Origin: Marinifilum sp. | GTDB taxonomy: Bacteria; Bacteroidota; Bacteroidia; Bacteroidales; CG2-30-32-10 | DNA length: 54,794 bases | Assembly: GCA_020718065.1 (NCBI GenBank) | Contig: DYDE01000002.1 | Location: 1-54,794, forward strand | Reading direction: 5' to 3' | The notes under the pieces: generated by a model | The model's input: the letters and a program-made list of their open reading frames with translations, nothing else | The model's database searches: none | What the model was told of the DNA's origin: nothing | Made by a program: the position numbers and the translations under genes | Part shown: piece by piece, positions 46,749 to 54,064 of the stretch | How positions within the stretch are numbered: the first letter of the stretch is position 1 | How the letters are laid out: every line of letters begins with the position of its first letter

Positions 46749-48010
46749 TGCAAATAACACTTGTTAACACTTCGGATTCGGTTGGTGGTGCTGCAGTGGC
46801 ATGTAACAGATTGTTACATGCACTAAACAGCAAGCAAATAAATGTAAATTTATTGGTTCAAAACCAGAGTAGTAATTCTCCCCTGGTTAGTTCTACAACG
46901 AGTGGGTTTTTTAAATCAAAATTAAATTTTTATCGCTTTGCATATGAAAGATTTATATTCTCTTTAAAAGAAAGTTCGAAAGAAGTAAGATTTGCTTATT
47001 CGTTAGCAAATACTGGAGAAGATATTTCAAAAAACAATCTGATAAAACAATCTGATATTATTCATTTGCACTGGATTAATTTTGGATTTCTCTCATTAAA
47101 AAGTCTTGAAAAAGTATTTGCATTAAACAAGCCTGTCGTTTGGACATTACACGATATGTGGACTTTTACAGGAGGTTGTCATTATAGCGGTGATTGTATT
47201 GCTTATCAAATTGAATGTGGCAATTGTCCTTTTCTTAAATATCCTCATAAAAATGATATTTCAAATACTTTATGGAATAAAAAAACAAAACTTTATTTTG
47301 AGAAAAACATAACATTTGTTACATGTAGTAATTGGCTTGCTGATATTGCCAGAAAAAGCTCTTTGTTGAAAAATTTCAGGATAGAATCAATACCCAATCC
47401 TATTGATATTGATATTTATAAACCTCTGGAAAAAGAAACACTAAGAAAAGGAATGAATTTAGATAATAATAAAAAATATGTATTGTTTGGTTCGATGAAT
47501 GTGGGTGATAAACGCAAAGGGTTTAAATATCTGAGTCAGACATTGGAAATATTGGATGCAAAACACCCAGATATGCAGGAAAAATTAGAATTAATTGTAT
47601 TTGGAAAATCAAATCAAGCTGTATTTAGCAAGTTGCCATACAAATTCAACGATCTGGGAATGCTAAAAGAAGAAAACAAGATAGTTGAAGCTTATAACGC
47701 AGCAAACTTATTTGTTTTGCCTTCGTTAGAAGACAACTTACCAAACACCATTATGGAATCTCTTTCTTGTGGAACGCCAGTAGTTGCTTTTAATACTGGT
47801 GGAATACCAGAAATGATAAAACATAAATCGAATGGATACCTTGCTGAATATAAAAATGCAGAAGATCTGGCAAATGGTATTTATGAAACATTGTTTCAAA
47901 TAGAAAATACAAATGCAAACAACAATGCAAGAAGAAAAGTTATTGATTCCTATGCATTCGAAAATATAGCGAGACAGTATAAAAGACTATATGATGATTT
48001 ACTAAAATAA
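46748..48010 (+). CDS. Glycosyltransferase family 4
   Basis: 420 residues with GT-B fold. N-terminal domain SDSVGGAAVACNRLLHALN and VVWTLHDMWTFTGGCHYSGD (the WcaC/AmsK-like pattern with Cys-rich segment CIAYQIECGNCPFL), C-terminal donor domain KGFKYLSQTLEIL and the EX7E-like LPSLEDNLPNTIMESLSCG. Probably adds a hexose to an exopolysaccharide or lipid-linked glycan. Co-translated with the methyltransferase. Ends 2 bp from the PlsC-like gene on the other strand. Sugar and acceptor unknown. Confidence 0.9.
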   Translation: MQITLVNTSDSVGGAAVACNRLLHALNSKQINVNLLVQNQSSNSPLVSSTTSGFFKSKLNFYRFAYERFIFSLKESSKEVRFAYSLANTGEDISKNNLIKQSDIIHLHWINFGFLSLKSLEKVFALNKPVVWTLHDMWTFTGGCHYSGDCIAYQIECGNCPFLKYPHKNDISNTLWNKKTKLYFEKNITFVTCSNWLADIARKSSLLKNFRIESIPNPIDIDIYKPLEKETLRKGMNLDNNKKYVLFGSMNVGDKRKGFKYLSQTLEILDAKHPDMQEKLELIVFGKSNQAVFSKLPYKFNDLGMLKEENKIVEAYNAANLFVLPSLEDNLPNTIMESLSCGTPVVAFNTGGIPEMIKHKSNGYLAEYKNAEDLANGIYETLFQIENTNANNNARRKVIDSYAFENIARQYKRLYDDLLK

Positions 48011-48012
48011 AA

Positions 48013-49368
48013 TTATTTATTAGCAGTATTCGTCTCAACTATTTCATCCATCATCCTTATTATTTCACTTCTTTTGGCAATTAAATTCAGAAAAGAATCG
48101 GATTTAGTGTATTTAACAAATAAATAATTCCATTGAAGTATCGTGGTTCGGAATAACAGTCTGATAAAAAGTGCAAGGCTTGCTGTTACAAATAAAGACA
48201 TATTGAATAAAACGCCTATTTTAAAGTCAAATATTATTATAACAGGTGTGGTGATGAGAAAATAAAATATGGGAAACAGAAACATACCAATTGCCGATTT
48301 AAATGCACTGAAAAAATGGTCGTCCTTAATTTTATTTTTAATAAAATTCCTTATAAATAAATATGGTAAAATACTATTAATAAGGGAATACGCGAAAACA
48401 GGGCATAGAATAATTAACAACAGACTTTTTATAATTACAGTAAAGAAATTATTTGCTTTAACAAATACTTTTTCTTTAAGTTTTAACTGCTTTAATGAAA
48501 TTTTGTATTCTTTTATTTTATTGTCAAGAATGTGTGTTTTATCTTTATACGTTTCAGTATATGTTTCTATGATTTCTATTGTTTTTTTATCAGCTTTAAA
48601 ATCATTCAATAGCTTATTTCTTTTTAATTTCAATTTTTTTAACATTTCAGGACGATATATTTCTCTCAGGGAATCAATCATATCGTAATGTTCCATATCT
48701 TCAATATGGATAATAAGCTCTTTTATTCTATTATAAACTTCTTTTTTAAGTTCATTGACAGCTTTTGCCTGATTTTGTTTATATAATTCAATATAATCGG
48801 ATACTTCTATAGGGTTTCCAAATATAACAAGCAAATCTCCACCCTGATATAAATGGTCAGTATAATTTAAGCCGGCAGGAAATATTTTAACTTTTAAATT
48901 ATAATTACTTTCTTCAACAGCTCCCAGAGCAATGCGTGCAAAACCTTTTTTAAATAAACGCAAATGCCTTGTTCTGTCATGACTTCCCTCCGGAAACATT
49001 GTAAAGGAGCGATTTTCGGACAATAATTCAAAACATGCTTTAAATACTTCATCATTTTTTAAATGACTGTCAGCTCCATCTCTTGGTCTGTAAACCGGAC
49101 TTATTTTAAGTGAACGAAGAAACTTAGCTACAACAGGATTTTTAAAAACAGATGCTCTTGCCAAAAAACCAGTTTGTCTATAAGAAAATATTCCTATTAC
49201 AAAAGGATCTATTAATGTATTCTGATGGTTTGAAACGAAAATGATCGGCGTTCTTTTGGGTATCTTCTTTTGTGTTATTATTTTGAGTTTCCTATAATAA
49301 TAGAAGAAACTGGCAGGAACCATTACCTTTAATAATTGATAAAATAAGCCGATACGCTTGTGCGACAT
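48013..49368 (-). CDS. 1-acyl-glycerol-3-phosphate acyltransferase-like (PlsC family)
   Basis: 451 residues. PlsC domain at the N-terminus: VSNHQNTLIDPFVIG (acceptor histidine H48), FLRSLKISPVYRPRDG and MFPEGSHDRTRHL. The middle is a charged helical segment (215-300) and the C-terminal third has three or four membrane segments, so it is an integral membrane enzyme much longer than plain PlsC (about 245). The first motif is H-x5-D (HQNTLID) rather than the usual H-x4-D, a variant also found in GPAT-like enzymes. Donor and acceptor uncertain. Confidence 0.85.
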   Translation of the reverse strand: MSHKRIGLFYQLLKVMVPASFFYYYRKLKIITQKKIPKRTPIIFVSNHQNTLIDPFVIGIFSYRQTGFLARASVFKNPVVAKFLRSLKISPVYRPRDGADSHLKNDEVFKACFELLSENRSFTMFPEGSHDRTRHLRLFKKGFARIALGAVEESNYNLKVKIFPAGLNYTDHLYQGGDLLVIFGNPIEVSDYIELYKQNQAKAVNELKKEVYNRIKELIIHIEDMEHYDMIDSLREIYRPEMLKKLKLKRNKLLNDFKADKKTIEIIETYTETYKDKTHILDNKIKEYKISLKQLKLKEKVFVKANNFFTVIIKSLLLIILCPVFAYSLINSILPYLFIRNFIKNKIKDDHFFSAFKSAIGMFLFPIFYFLITTPVIIIFDFKIGVLFNMSLFVTASLALFIRLLFRTTILQWNYLFVKYTKSDSFLNLIAKRSEIIRMMDEIVETNTANK

Positions 49369-49445
49369 ATGTAAGTATTTATTTGGAGTTCAAAATAAAT
49401 TAAAAAAAATGATACCAACAAGATTTATGTTAATTGGCAAATATG

Positions 49446-49480
49446 AAAAAAGCTGTTTTCATTAATGAAAACAGCTTTTA
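49446..49480. terminator. Terminator hairpin downstream of the 106-aa lipoprotein
   Basis: AAAAAGCTGTTTTCATTAATGAAAACAGCTTTTA is an almost perfect palindrome with a T tail on both strands. On the minus strand it lies 19 bases past the lipoprotein stop and insulates the PlsC-like gene. Confidence 0.9.
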
Positions 49481-49498
49481 AGTTTTGAACAATACAAA

Positions 49499-49819
49499 TT
49501 ATTCTAATTTGCCTTCATATTCTTTTTGCACTTTATCGTAACAAGCATCAAGAGCATCTTTAAATTCGGTTGCTTTAGCATCCTTGTAATTTGCTTTTAA
49601 TTTTGTTTCTTTATCATCGCATTCTTTAACAAGTTTATCAATTTTTTCGTTTTCTTCTTTTGATAAATCATTATAAGTGCGGTTTCCTTTAATTTCCACT
49701 ACTTTTTTAAGGACATTTTCGCGGCACTTACATACTTTATCTGCATCTGATTTTGGATTGCTGCCGCAAGAAGCAAAAATAAATGCGACAATTACTGGTA
49801 ATAATAACAATTTTTTCAT
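49499..49819 (-). CDS. Small lipoprotein with CxC motif
   Basis: 106 residues. Signal peptide with lipobox FIFASCGSN (Cys 18). Mature part is helical and charged with four more Cys: VCKCRENVLKK at the N-terminus, VKECDDKE in the middle and DACYDKVQKE near the end. No named domain. The CKC...C...C spacing on predicted helices suggests a small disulphide-linked helical hairpin. Neighbour of another lipoprotein gene upstream (38 bp), same strand. Confidence 0.72.
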   Translation of the reverse strand: MKKLLLLPVIVAFIFASCGSNPKSDADKVCKCRENVLKKVVEIKGNRTYNDLSKEENEKIDKLVKECDDKETKLKANYKDAKATEFKDALDACYDKVQKEYEGKLE

Positions 49820-49857
49820 AGTAGGTTTGTTTTTAAGATATATAAATAATAATTAGT

Positions 49858-50364
49858 TTATTTTGTTGGTGTTAATGTAATGTTATATTTAGTAGTTAAT
49901 TCTTTTTGGGCTTTCAGGAAATTTTGAACTTCCTTATCTAACATTTCGTCAATTTTTGTGGATATTTCGTTCATTTTATTGTTGTGTTCTTCTGTATATT
50001 CTTCATCAGGCACTTTAGCAATTTTTAGAACTTCAGCATATTCTTGTTTTACAACCGATTTATATGTAGTTAATAAAGACAATGTTGCATCTTTAAATTT
50101 AGAATCACCACCAAGTGATTTAATTTCACTTACAACCGTAATTGAGGTTTCTATTTGTTTAAGAAAAGCATTGTATAAATTGTCTAATTCTTCCTGTTTG
50201 TTGTTTATTACTGCGTCAGAAAAAGCTTTTTCAGCTTCAATAACTCTAATTTCTTCGTTTACTAATGCATCATTATATTTAATAGCATCATCTTTTGAAG
50301 GTTTACAAGAAACCAATAGCGTTATCAACACTGTTAAAGCAAATAAATTAATAATTTTAGCCAT
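49858..50364 (-). CDS. Lipoprotein of unknown function
   Basis: 168 residues from the ATG at 50364. A longer frame starting at 50469 would overlap the U32 gene, and the inner start gives a clean lipobox (LFALTVLITLLVSCKPS). Mature part is helical with coiled-coil character (VIEAEKAFSDAVINNKQEEL, NKMNEISTKIDEMLDKEVQN). Similar to other uncharacterised Bacteroidota lipoproteins of this length (inference from composition). Likely co-transcribed with the 106-residue lipoprotein 38 bp downstream. Confidence 0.75.
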   Translation of the reverse strand: MAKIINLFALTVLITLLVSCKPSKDDAIKYNDALVNEEIRVIEAEKAFSDAVINNKQEELDNLYNAFLKQIETSITVVSEIKSLGGDSKFKDATLSLLTTYKSVVKQEYAEVLKIAKVPDEEYTEEHNNKMNEISTKIDEMLDKEVQNFLKAQKELTTKYNITLTPTK

Positions 50365-50388
50365 ATCTTTAAATTTATAATTGAAAAA

Positions 50389-50396
50389 CAAAGATA
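50389..50396 (-). promoter_or_regulatory. -7 box (TATCTTTG) for the two lipoprotein genes
   Basis: Minus-strand TATCTTTG, 25 bases before the ATG at 50364, matches TAnnTTTG well. Confidence 0.55.
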
Positions 50397-50428
50397 AAAA
50401 ATTTAAGGAACCAAGGCGTTCAAATTTG

Positions 50429-50436
50429 TAATTTTG
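50429..50436 (+). promoter_or_regulatory. -7 box (TAATTTTG) for the U32 gene
   Basis: TAATTTTG, 20 bases before the ATG at 50456. With 50389 it forms a back-to-back promoter pair. Confidence 0.45.
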
Positions 50437-50455
50437 AAAAATTATTAATAACCAA

Positions 50456-51691
50456 ATGTTGATTAACAAAAAAATAGAATTAATGTCGCCGGTTGGTTCT
50501 TACGAATCGCTGATGGCTGCTATACAGGCAAAAACTGATGCTGTATATTTTGGAGTAGAACAACTGAATATGCGTTCGCGCTCTTCGGCTAATTTTAAAC
50601 TCGAAGATATTGAAAATATAACTACAATATGTAAAGAGAACAGGGTAAGAAGTTATCTTACTTTAAACACGGTTATCTACGACAATGAAATTGATCTGGT
50701 TAAATCAATTATCGACAAATCGAAAGTTTGTGGTATTTCTGCAATCATAGCTTCTGATATTTCGGTAATCAGTTATGCCCGTTCTATTGATATGGAGGTG
50801 CATATTTCTACTCAATGCAATATTACAAACATTGAAGCTGTTAAGTTTTATGCTACTTTCTCTGATGTAATGGTAACTGCCAGAGAATTATCGCTGGAAC
50901 AGGTTGCTGATATTGTTCGGCAAATTGAAAAAGATAACATAAAAGGGCCATCGGGCAATTTGGTTAAGATTGAAGTTTTTGTTCACGGAGCATTGTGTAT
51001 GGCTGTTTCAGGCAAATGTTATCTAAGTCTGGACAATATGAACTATTCGGCAAACCGTGGCGCATGTTTGCAGCTTTGCCGCCGTTCATACATTGTTAAA
51101 GATAAGGATGATGATATTGAACTTGAAGTTGACAATGAATATATTATGTCTCCAAAAGATTTGTCAGCCATAGGTTTTCTCGATAAAATAATTGATGCAG
51201 GGGTGAGTGTTTTTAAAATTGAAGGTAGAGGTCGTTCACCAGAATATGTAAAAACGGTTACAGCTTGTTACCGGGAAGCCATTGACGCTTACCATGCAGG
51301 AAATTACAATCAGGAAAATATTGATAAATGGAAAGAGCGATTAAAATCGGTTTATAACCGAGGCTTTTGGGATGGTTATTATTTAGGAAAGAAACTGGGT
51401 GAATGGACAGAACAATATGGTTCGCAAGCTACAAAGAAAAAAATGTATGTAGGAAAAGTGAACAACTATTTTTCTAAACTAAAAGTAGCTGAAATTAAAA
51501 TTGAAACAAATTCTTTGGATATTGGTGACGAAGTATTGGTAATAGGCCCAACAACCGGTGTAATTGAAGATCAAATAAAAGAAATAAGAGTAGATTTAAA
51601 GAATGTTGACAAAACCGTAAAAGGAGAAGTTTGTTCTATTCCACTCAATGAGTTGGTGAGAAGAGGAGATCAGTTGTATAAGTTGGTTTGA
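50456..51691 (+). CDS. Peptidase U32 family protein (tRNA/rRNA hydroxylation type)
   Basis: 411 residues. U32 signature near residues 175-190: EVFVHGALCMAVSGKCYLS, which has the conserved E-x-F-x2-G-A-L-C...G-x-C-x-L-S pattern, then CLQLCRRSY completing the four Cys of the family. N-terminal IELMSPVGSYESLMAAIQAK begins the TIM-like barrel. Though called peptidases, relatives such as TrhP and RlhA hydroxylate tRNA or rRNA, so RNA modification with prephenate as co-substrate is the more likely role; the exact target is not determined. Begins in a divergent region with the lipoproteins. Confidence 0.9.
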   Translation: MLINKKIELMSPVGSYESLMAAIQAKTDAVYFGVEQLNMRSRSSANFKLEDIENITTICKENRVRSYLTLNTVIYDNEIDLVKSIIDKSKVCGISAIIASDISVISYARSIDMEVHISTQCNITNIEAVKFYATFSDVMVTARELSLEQVADIVRQIEKDNIKGPSGNLVKIEVFVHGALCMAVSGKCYLSLDNMNYSANRGACLQLCRRSYIVKDKDDDIELEVDNEYIMSPKDLSAIGFLDKIIDAGVSVFKIEGRGRSPEYVKTVTACYREAIDAYHAGNYNQENIDKWKERLKSVYNRGFWDGYYLGKKLGEWTEQYGSQATKKKMYVGKVNNYFSKLKVAEIKIETNSLDIGDEVLVIGPTTGVIEDQIKEIRVDLKNVDKTVKGEVCSIPLNELVRRGDQLYKLV

Positions 51692-51697
51692 GAAACC

Positions 51698-51809
51698 AAA
51701 TCCCAGAGGGATTAAATGTTGGTAGAAATAGATACAAGCAATCGTTTTCCCCTCCTTTAGGAGCGGGATGCAAGAAGTTTTCTACCAACATTTAACTTCT
51801 CCAGAGTTT
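51698..51809. repeat. REP-like multi-hairpin repeat, copy 1
   Basis: Starts 7 bases after the U32 stop. TTAAATGTTGGTAGA (51712-51726) is the exact reverse complement of TCTACCAACATTTAA (51781-51795). Inside lies a small hairpin CTCC-TTTA-GGAG. The left flank is ATCCCAGAGGGAT, another hairpin, and the right flank AACTTCTCCAGAGTTT. The same four-part plan occurs in copies 2 to 4. Confidence 0.85.
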
Positions 51810-51867
51810 ATTAAATCTTTCATAGCAAAACTTCACCATTGCAAATTGTCAAAATATCATTAACAAA

Positions 51868-52329
51868 TTATTCTATAAAGTGAAATAAGTAGTTTTCATT
51901 AAAATCAATTTCAAATTTCTTTAAAAACTGAAGATATTCTTCTTTAAATGTGCTTTTTTTATGGTGAATTTCCTGATTTGTAATGTATTTAATTACATTG
52001 TCTCTTTGAGAACGACTGTATGAAAAAGCGCCAAACCCTTCTTGCCAATAAAATTTAAATTTTGATAATTTCTTTTCGTTAATAAATCGCGATGATTCTG
52101 ATTTTATTTCTCGAACCAAATCAGATAAGCAACAAGTTGGTGATTGTCCAATTAAAATATGCATATGATCTGACACAGAATTTATGGTTAGCAGTTTTTG
52201 TTTCTGATTGGTGATAATTCCTGTAATATATTTTTGCAATGGTTCGCGGAATTGTGAATTAATCATTGATTCGCGATTTTGTACCGCAAATATCAGTTGA
52301 ATGGTGATTTGAGAATAAGTATTTGCCAT
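51868..52329 (-). CDS. REP-associated tyrosine transposase (RAYT, IS200/IS605 TnpA-like)
   Basis: 153 residues. HUH motif DHMHILIG with H55 and H57, and a C-terminal catalytic-tyrosine helix NVIKYITNQEIHH with Y115, both as in Y1 transposases. WQEGFGAFSYSRSQ precedes it, typical of the Bacteroidota RAYT/IS200-like group. No TnpB gene. It is bracketed by REP-like repeats 1 and 2, its start being 20 bases from copy 2, which fits the domesticated RAYT family thought to spread such repeats. The frame is complete, so it may be active. Confidence 0.9.
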   Translation of the reverse strand: MANTYSQITIQLIFAVQNRESMINSQFREPLQKYITGIITNQKQKLLTINSVSDHMHILIGQSPTCCLSDLVREIKSESSRFINEKKLSKFKFYWQEGFGAFSYSRSQRDNVIKYITNQEIHHKKSTFKEEYLQFLKKFEIDFNENYLFHFIE

Positions 52330-52349
52330 ATTTGAATATTTGGTTTTTA

Positions 52350-52469
52350 AAATCCCAGAGGGATTGGATGTTTGTAAAAATAAAATACTTAGTGTTGTTC
52401 CGCTCCTATAGGAGTGGGAAGTATGTTGTTGTTATGTTTTTACCAACATTTAACTCCTATGGAGTTTGA
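52350..52469. repeat. REP-like multi-hairpin repeat, copy 2
   Basis: AATCCCAGAGGGATT start, central CGCTCC-TATA-GGAGTG hairpin, TACCAACATTTAACTCC and GGAGTT at the right. The left outer arm (GGATGTTTGTAAAAA) has diverged from the right arm. Begins 20 bases upstream of the transposase start. Confidence 0.8.
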
Positions 52470-52537
52470 TGTTTAATGTTATTGATTACTAATTATTATA
52501 GTTTTTATCTATTTACATTCATTTTGCCTTATTATAT

Positions 52538-52656
52538 AATCCCAGAAGGATTGAAAGTTAGTAGAAAAATGTTTGATTTCGTTTTTCTGCTCTCATAGGA
52601 GCAGGATATACAAAGTAACATTGCTTTTTACCAACAGTTAACTTCTACGGAGTTTG
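52538..52656. repeat. REP-like multi-hairpin repeat, copy 3
   Basis: AATCCCAGAAGGATTGAAAG start, central CTGCTC-TCAT-AGGAGCAG, right end TACCAACAGTTAACTTC then GGAGTT. The 68 bases between copies 2 and 3 resemble the 60 bases between copies 3 and 4 (both contain TATTGAT, ACTAA, CATTTTGC and TTATTA), so the pair arose by tandem duplication. Confidence 0.75.
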
Positions 52657-52716
52657 ACATTTAATAGTATTGATCACTAAATCTTATCTTATTACAATCA
52701 TTTTGCTTTATTAAAT

Positions 52717-52835
52717 AATCCCAGAGGGATTTAATGTTGGTAGAAAATTGATTGCATTTGTTTTTCGCTCCTAAAGGAGCGGAATAAACAATTTCGCATT
52801 GTTCACTACTATCATTTAACTCCTATAGAAGTTAT
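52717..52835. repeat. REP-like multi-hairpin repeat, copy 4
   Basis: AATCCCAGAGGGATTTAATG start, perfect central hairpin CGCTCC-TAAA-GGAGCG (52766-52781), right end ATTTAACTCCTATAGAAGTT. The right outer arm is decayed (ACTATCATTTAA instead of ACCAACATTTAA). Confidence 0.75.
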
Positions 52836-52940
52836 TACTTACAATTTAATTTATTGTTAAAATATAATATTCAAAAACAAATTTAAAAAAATAATTTTTT
52901 AAATATCCCTCTCCTATTTTTCCAAAAAAAAATTTGTTTG

Positions 52941-53216
52941 AAAAAATATTTTCACCCTCTTACAATATTTTTTAAAATTTTCCGTTATTCAACTATAACC
53001 AATAAAAGAAGAATTTCTATGGACATAATAATCTGAAGTTTTATGTTTTTTTTGAAAATATCTAAAAAATATTTTTCAACACTTACAATAAAAAAAACAT
53101 TATTCCGTTAATCATATAAAATTAAGAGAAAAATGAGTTTTAAAATGATAACAATTTCAGGTTTTAAAATATTTTTTTCATTCGATACAATAAAACATAA
53201 AAATTCCGTTAGCAAT
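52941..53216. repeat. Three diverged direct repeats ending in TTCCGTTA
   Basis: Copies at 52941-52991, 53064-53113 and 53164-53216, each AAAATATTTTTCA, then TTACAATA or ATACAATA, an A-rich run, and TTCCGTTA (TCCGTTA at 52981, 53104, 53205). Their 3' flanks are also weakly alike, so the ancestral unit was longer, about 100 to 120 bases. Confidence 0.6.
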
Positions 53217-53272
53217 TAAAAATAATTCCATTTATGAAAATAACTTTTACAATTTTTAATTTAAAAAGTATG

Positions 53273-53299
53273 TTGATTCTAATGTTCTTATTAGCTTTT
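53273..53299 (+). promoter_or_regulatory. Possible promoter upstream of the array transcript
   Basis: TTG (53273-53275), 16 bases, TAGCTTTT (53292-53299), a partial match to the TTTG/TAnnTTTG pair. It would transcribe the boxA-like leader, the array and perhaps the gene at 54065. Confidence 0.3.
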
Positions 53300-53407
53300 C
53301 CGCACAATGTTTATAAACAATACTAAACGCCAAGCTTTAAGCAATTGCGAACTATTTGTTGCAGGATTACAAGCACAAAAAGGATAATAAAATCAAACAA
53401 ATACTTT

Positions 53408-53429
53408 AAGTTCTTTGACGTACTGGAAA
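53408..53429 (+). promoter_or_regulatory. boxA-like antitermination motif
   Basis: AAGTTCTTTGACGTACTGG resembles the leader element found before rRNA genes in Bacteroidota (from memory, AGTTCTTTGACATATTGG-like) and the general boxA core (TGCTCTTTAACA in E. coli). It lies 220 bases before the 42-bp array. boxA elements let long noncoding RNAs escape Rho. The match is by eye. Confidence 0.4.
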
Positions 53430-53517
53430 CTTTATTGCAGGCATCAACAGGTAATATGCTAATTGTATATTATCATGCTTGCAATGCTCTGCGTTGTGGA
53501 GCAAAACACAATCGAAC

Positions 53518-53639
53518 GAACAAAACAGCAAGGGCAAAAGCATTATAAATAGTGTAAAAATAGCTGTAGGGTTATCGGCTATTATCTTTTTGGGTTATAG
53601 AGTGCTCTGTTTCAAGTGCTTTTTGCCCCATGTTTTGTT
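53518..53639 (+). ncRNA. Candidate structured RNA with long closing stem
   Basis: AACAAAACA (53518-53526), GCAA, GGGCAAAAGC (53532-53541) pairs with GCTTTTTGCCC (53618-53628), CA, TGTTTTGTT (53631-53639): 19 paired positions with one bulge and a small internal loop, enclosing about 76 nt. The right arm ends 8 bases before the 42-bp array. No known RNA family is recognised. A decayed insertion with terminal inverted repeats is an alternative. Confidence 0.45.
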
Positions 53640-53647
53640 TAAAATTA

Positions 53648-54025
53648 GAAACACGGATGTGTTTTAATTAAAAAATGTAAAAAAAATGAGAAACACATGT
53701 GTATTTTAGGAAAAAAATGCTTAAAAAGTATGAAACACTAGTGTGTTTTGGACAAAAAATGTATAAAAAACATAAAATGCAACTGCAACTTAACCAAAAA
53801 ATGCTAAAAAAATGTAAAATGCAACTGCAATTTAGGTAAAAAATGGCTAAAAAGTATAAAATGCAACTGCAACTTGACCCAAAAATAGTTAAAAAGTATA
53901 AAATGCAGCTGCAACTTAACTAAAAAATTGCTAAAAAACATAAAATGCAGCTGCAACTTAATCAAATAATACTTAAAAAGTATAAAATGCACAAGCGTTT
54001 TAACTTCAAAATGGCTAAATAACAA
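53648..54025. repeat. Nine-unit 42-bp tandem hairpin array
   Basis: Nine units start exactly every 42 bases (53648, 53690, 53732, 53774, 53816, 53858, 53900, 53942, 53984). Each is an 18-base hairpin (7-nt arm, 4-nt loop, 7-nt arm) plus a 24-base A-rich spacer resembling AAAAAATGCTAAAAAGTAT. Units 1-3 have arm GAAACAC with GTGTTTT or GTATTTT; units 4-8 have AAAATGC with GCAACTT or GCAATTT; unit 9 has AAAATGC with GCGTTTT. The three inner pairs are kept in all nine units although the sequence changes (CAC/GTG to TGC/GCA or GCG). Forty-two bases is 14 codons and four helical turns. In one plus-strand frame stops occur only in a few spacers, so a degenerate peptide repeat cannot be fully excluded. 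Confidence 0.85.
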
Positions 54026-54064
54026 ATAAACAAATGATTATTAACATTTTAATAAATTAAAGTT

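Larger units (their letters stand above)
52836..53647. other. Noncoding region between the RAYT cluster and the 42-bp array
   Basis: 812 bases without a credible gene; two short open frames (67 and 62 residues) overlap each other and have no start context. Contents: an AT-rich tract with three diverged direct repeats (52941-53216), a promoter-like TTG-N16-TAGCTTTT (53273-53299), a GC-richer stretch from 53330 with a boxA-like motif (53408-53429), a hairpin GCTCTGC-GTT-GTGGAGC (53486-53502), and a long inverted repeat (53518-53639). Confidence 0.65.

Noticed and set aside
51868-52329. Complete IS200/IS605 element with TnpB
   Set aside because: No TnpB gene is adjacent, and the flanks are REP-like repeats in several copies. 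A RAYT is the better explanation.
53345-53667. Two overlapping plus-strand ORFs of 67 and 62 residues
   Set aside because: They overlap in different frames, lack ribosome-binding context and show no domain. The interval is better explained by the inverted repeat and boxA-like motif.
53804-54025. Minus-strand 73-residue open frame over the 42-bp array with a 14-residue repeat
   Set aside because: It arises because 42 is a multiple of three and the array has no minus-strand stops in one frame. The product is a Phe/Leu-rich low-complexity string with no start context.
53648-54025. CRISPR array
   Set aside because: The linker is the conserved part and the palindromic core varies between families of units. 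Spacers are near-identical A-rich sequence, not unique, and no cas gene is in the window.
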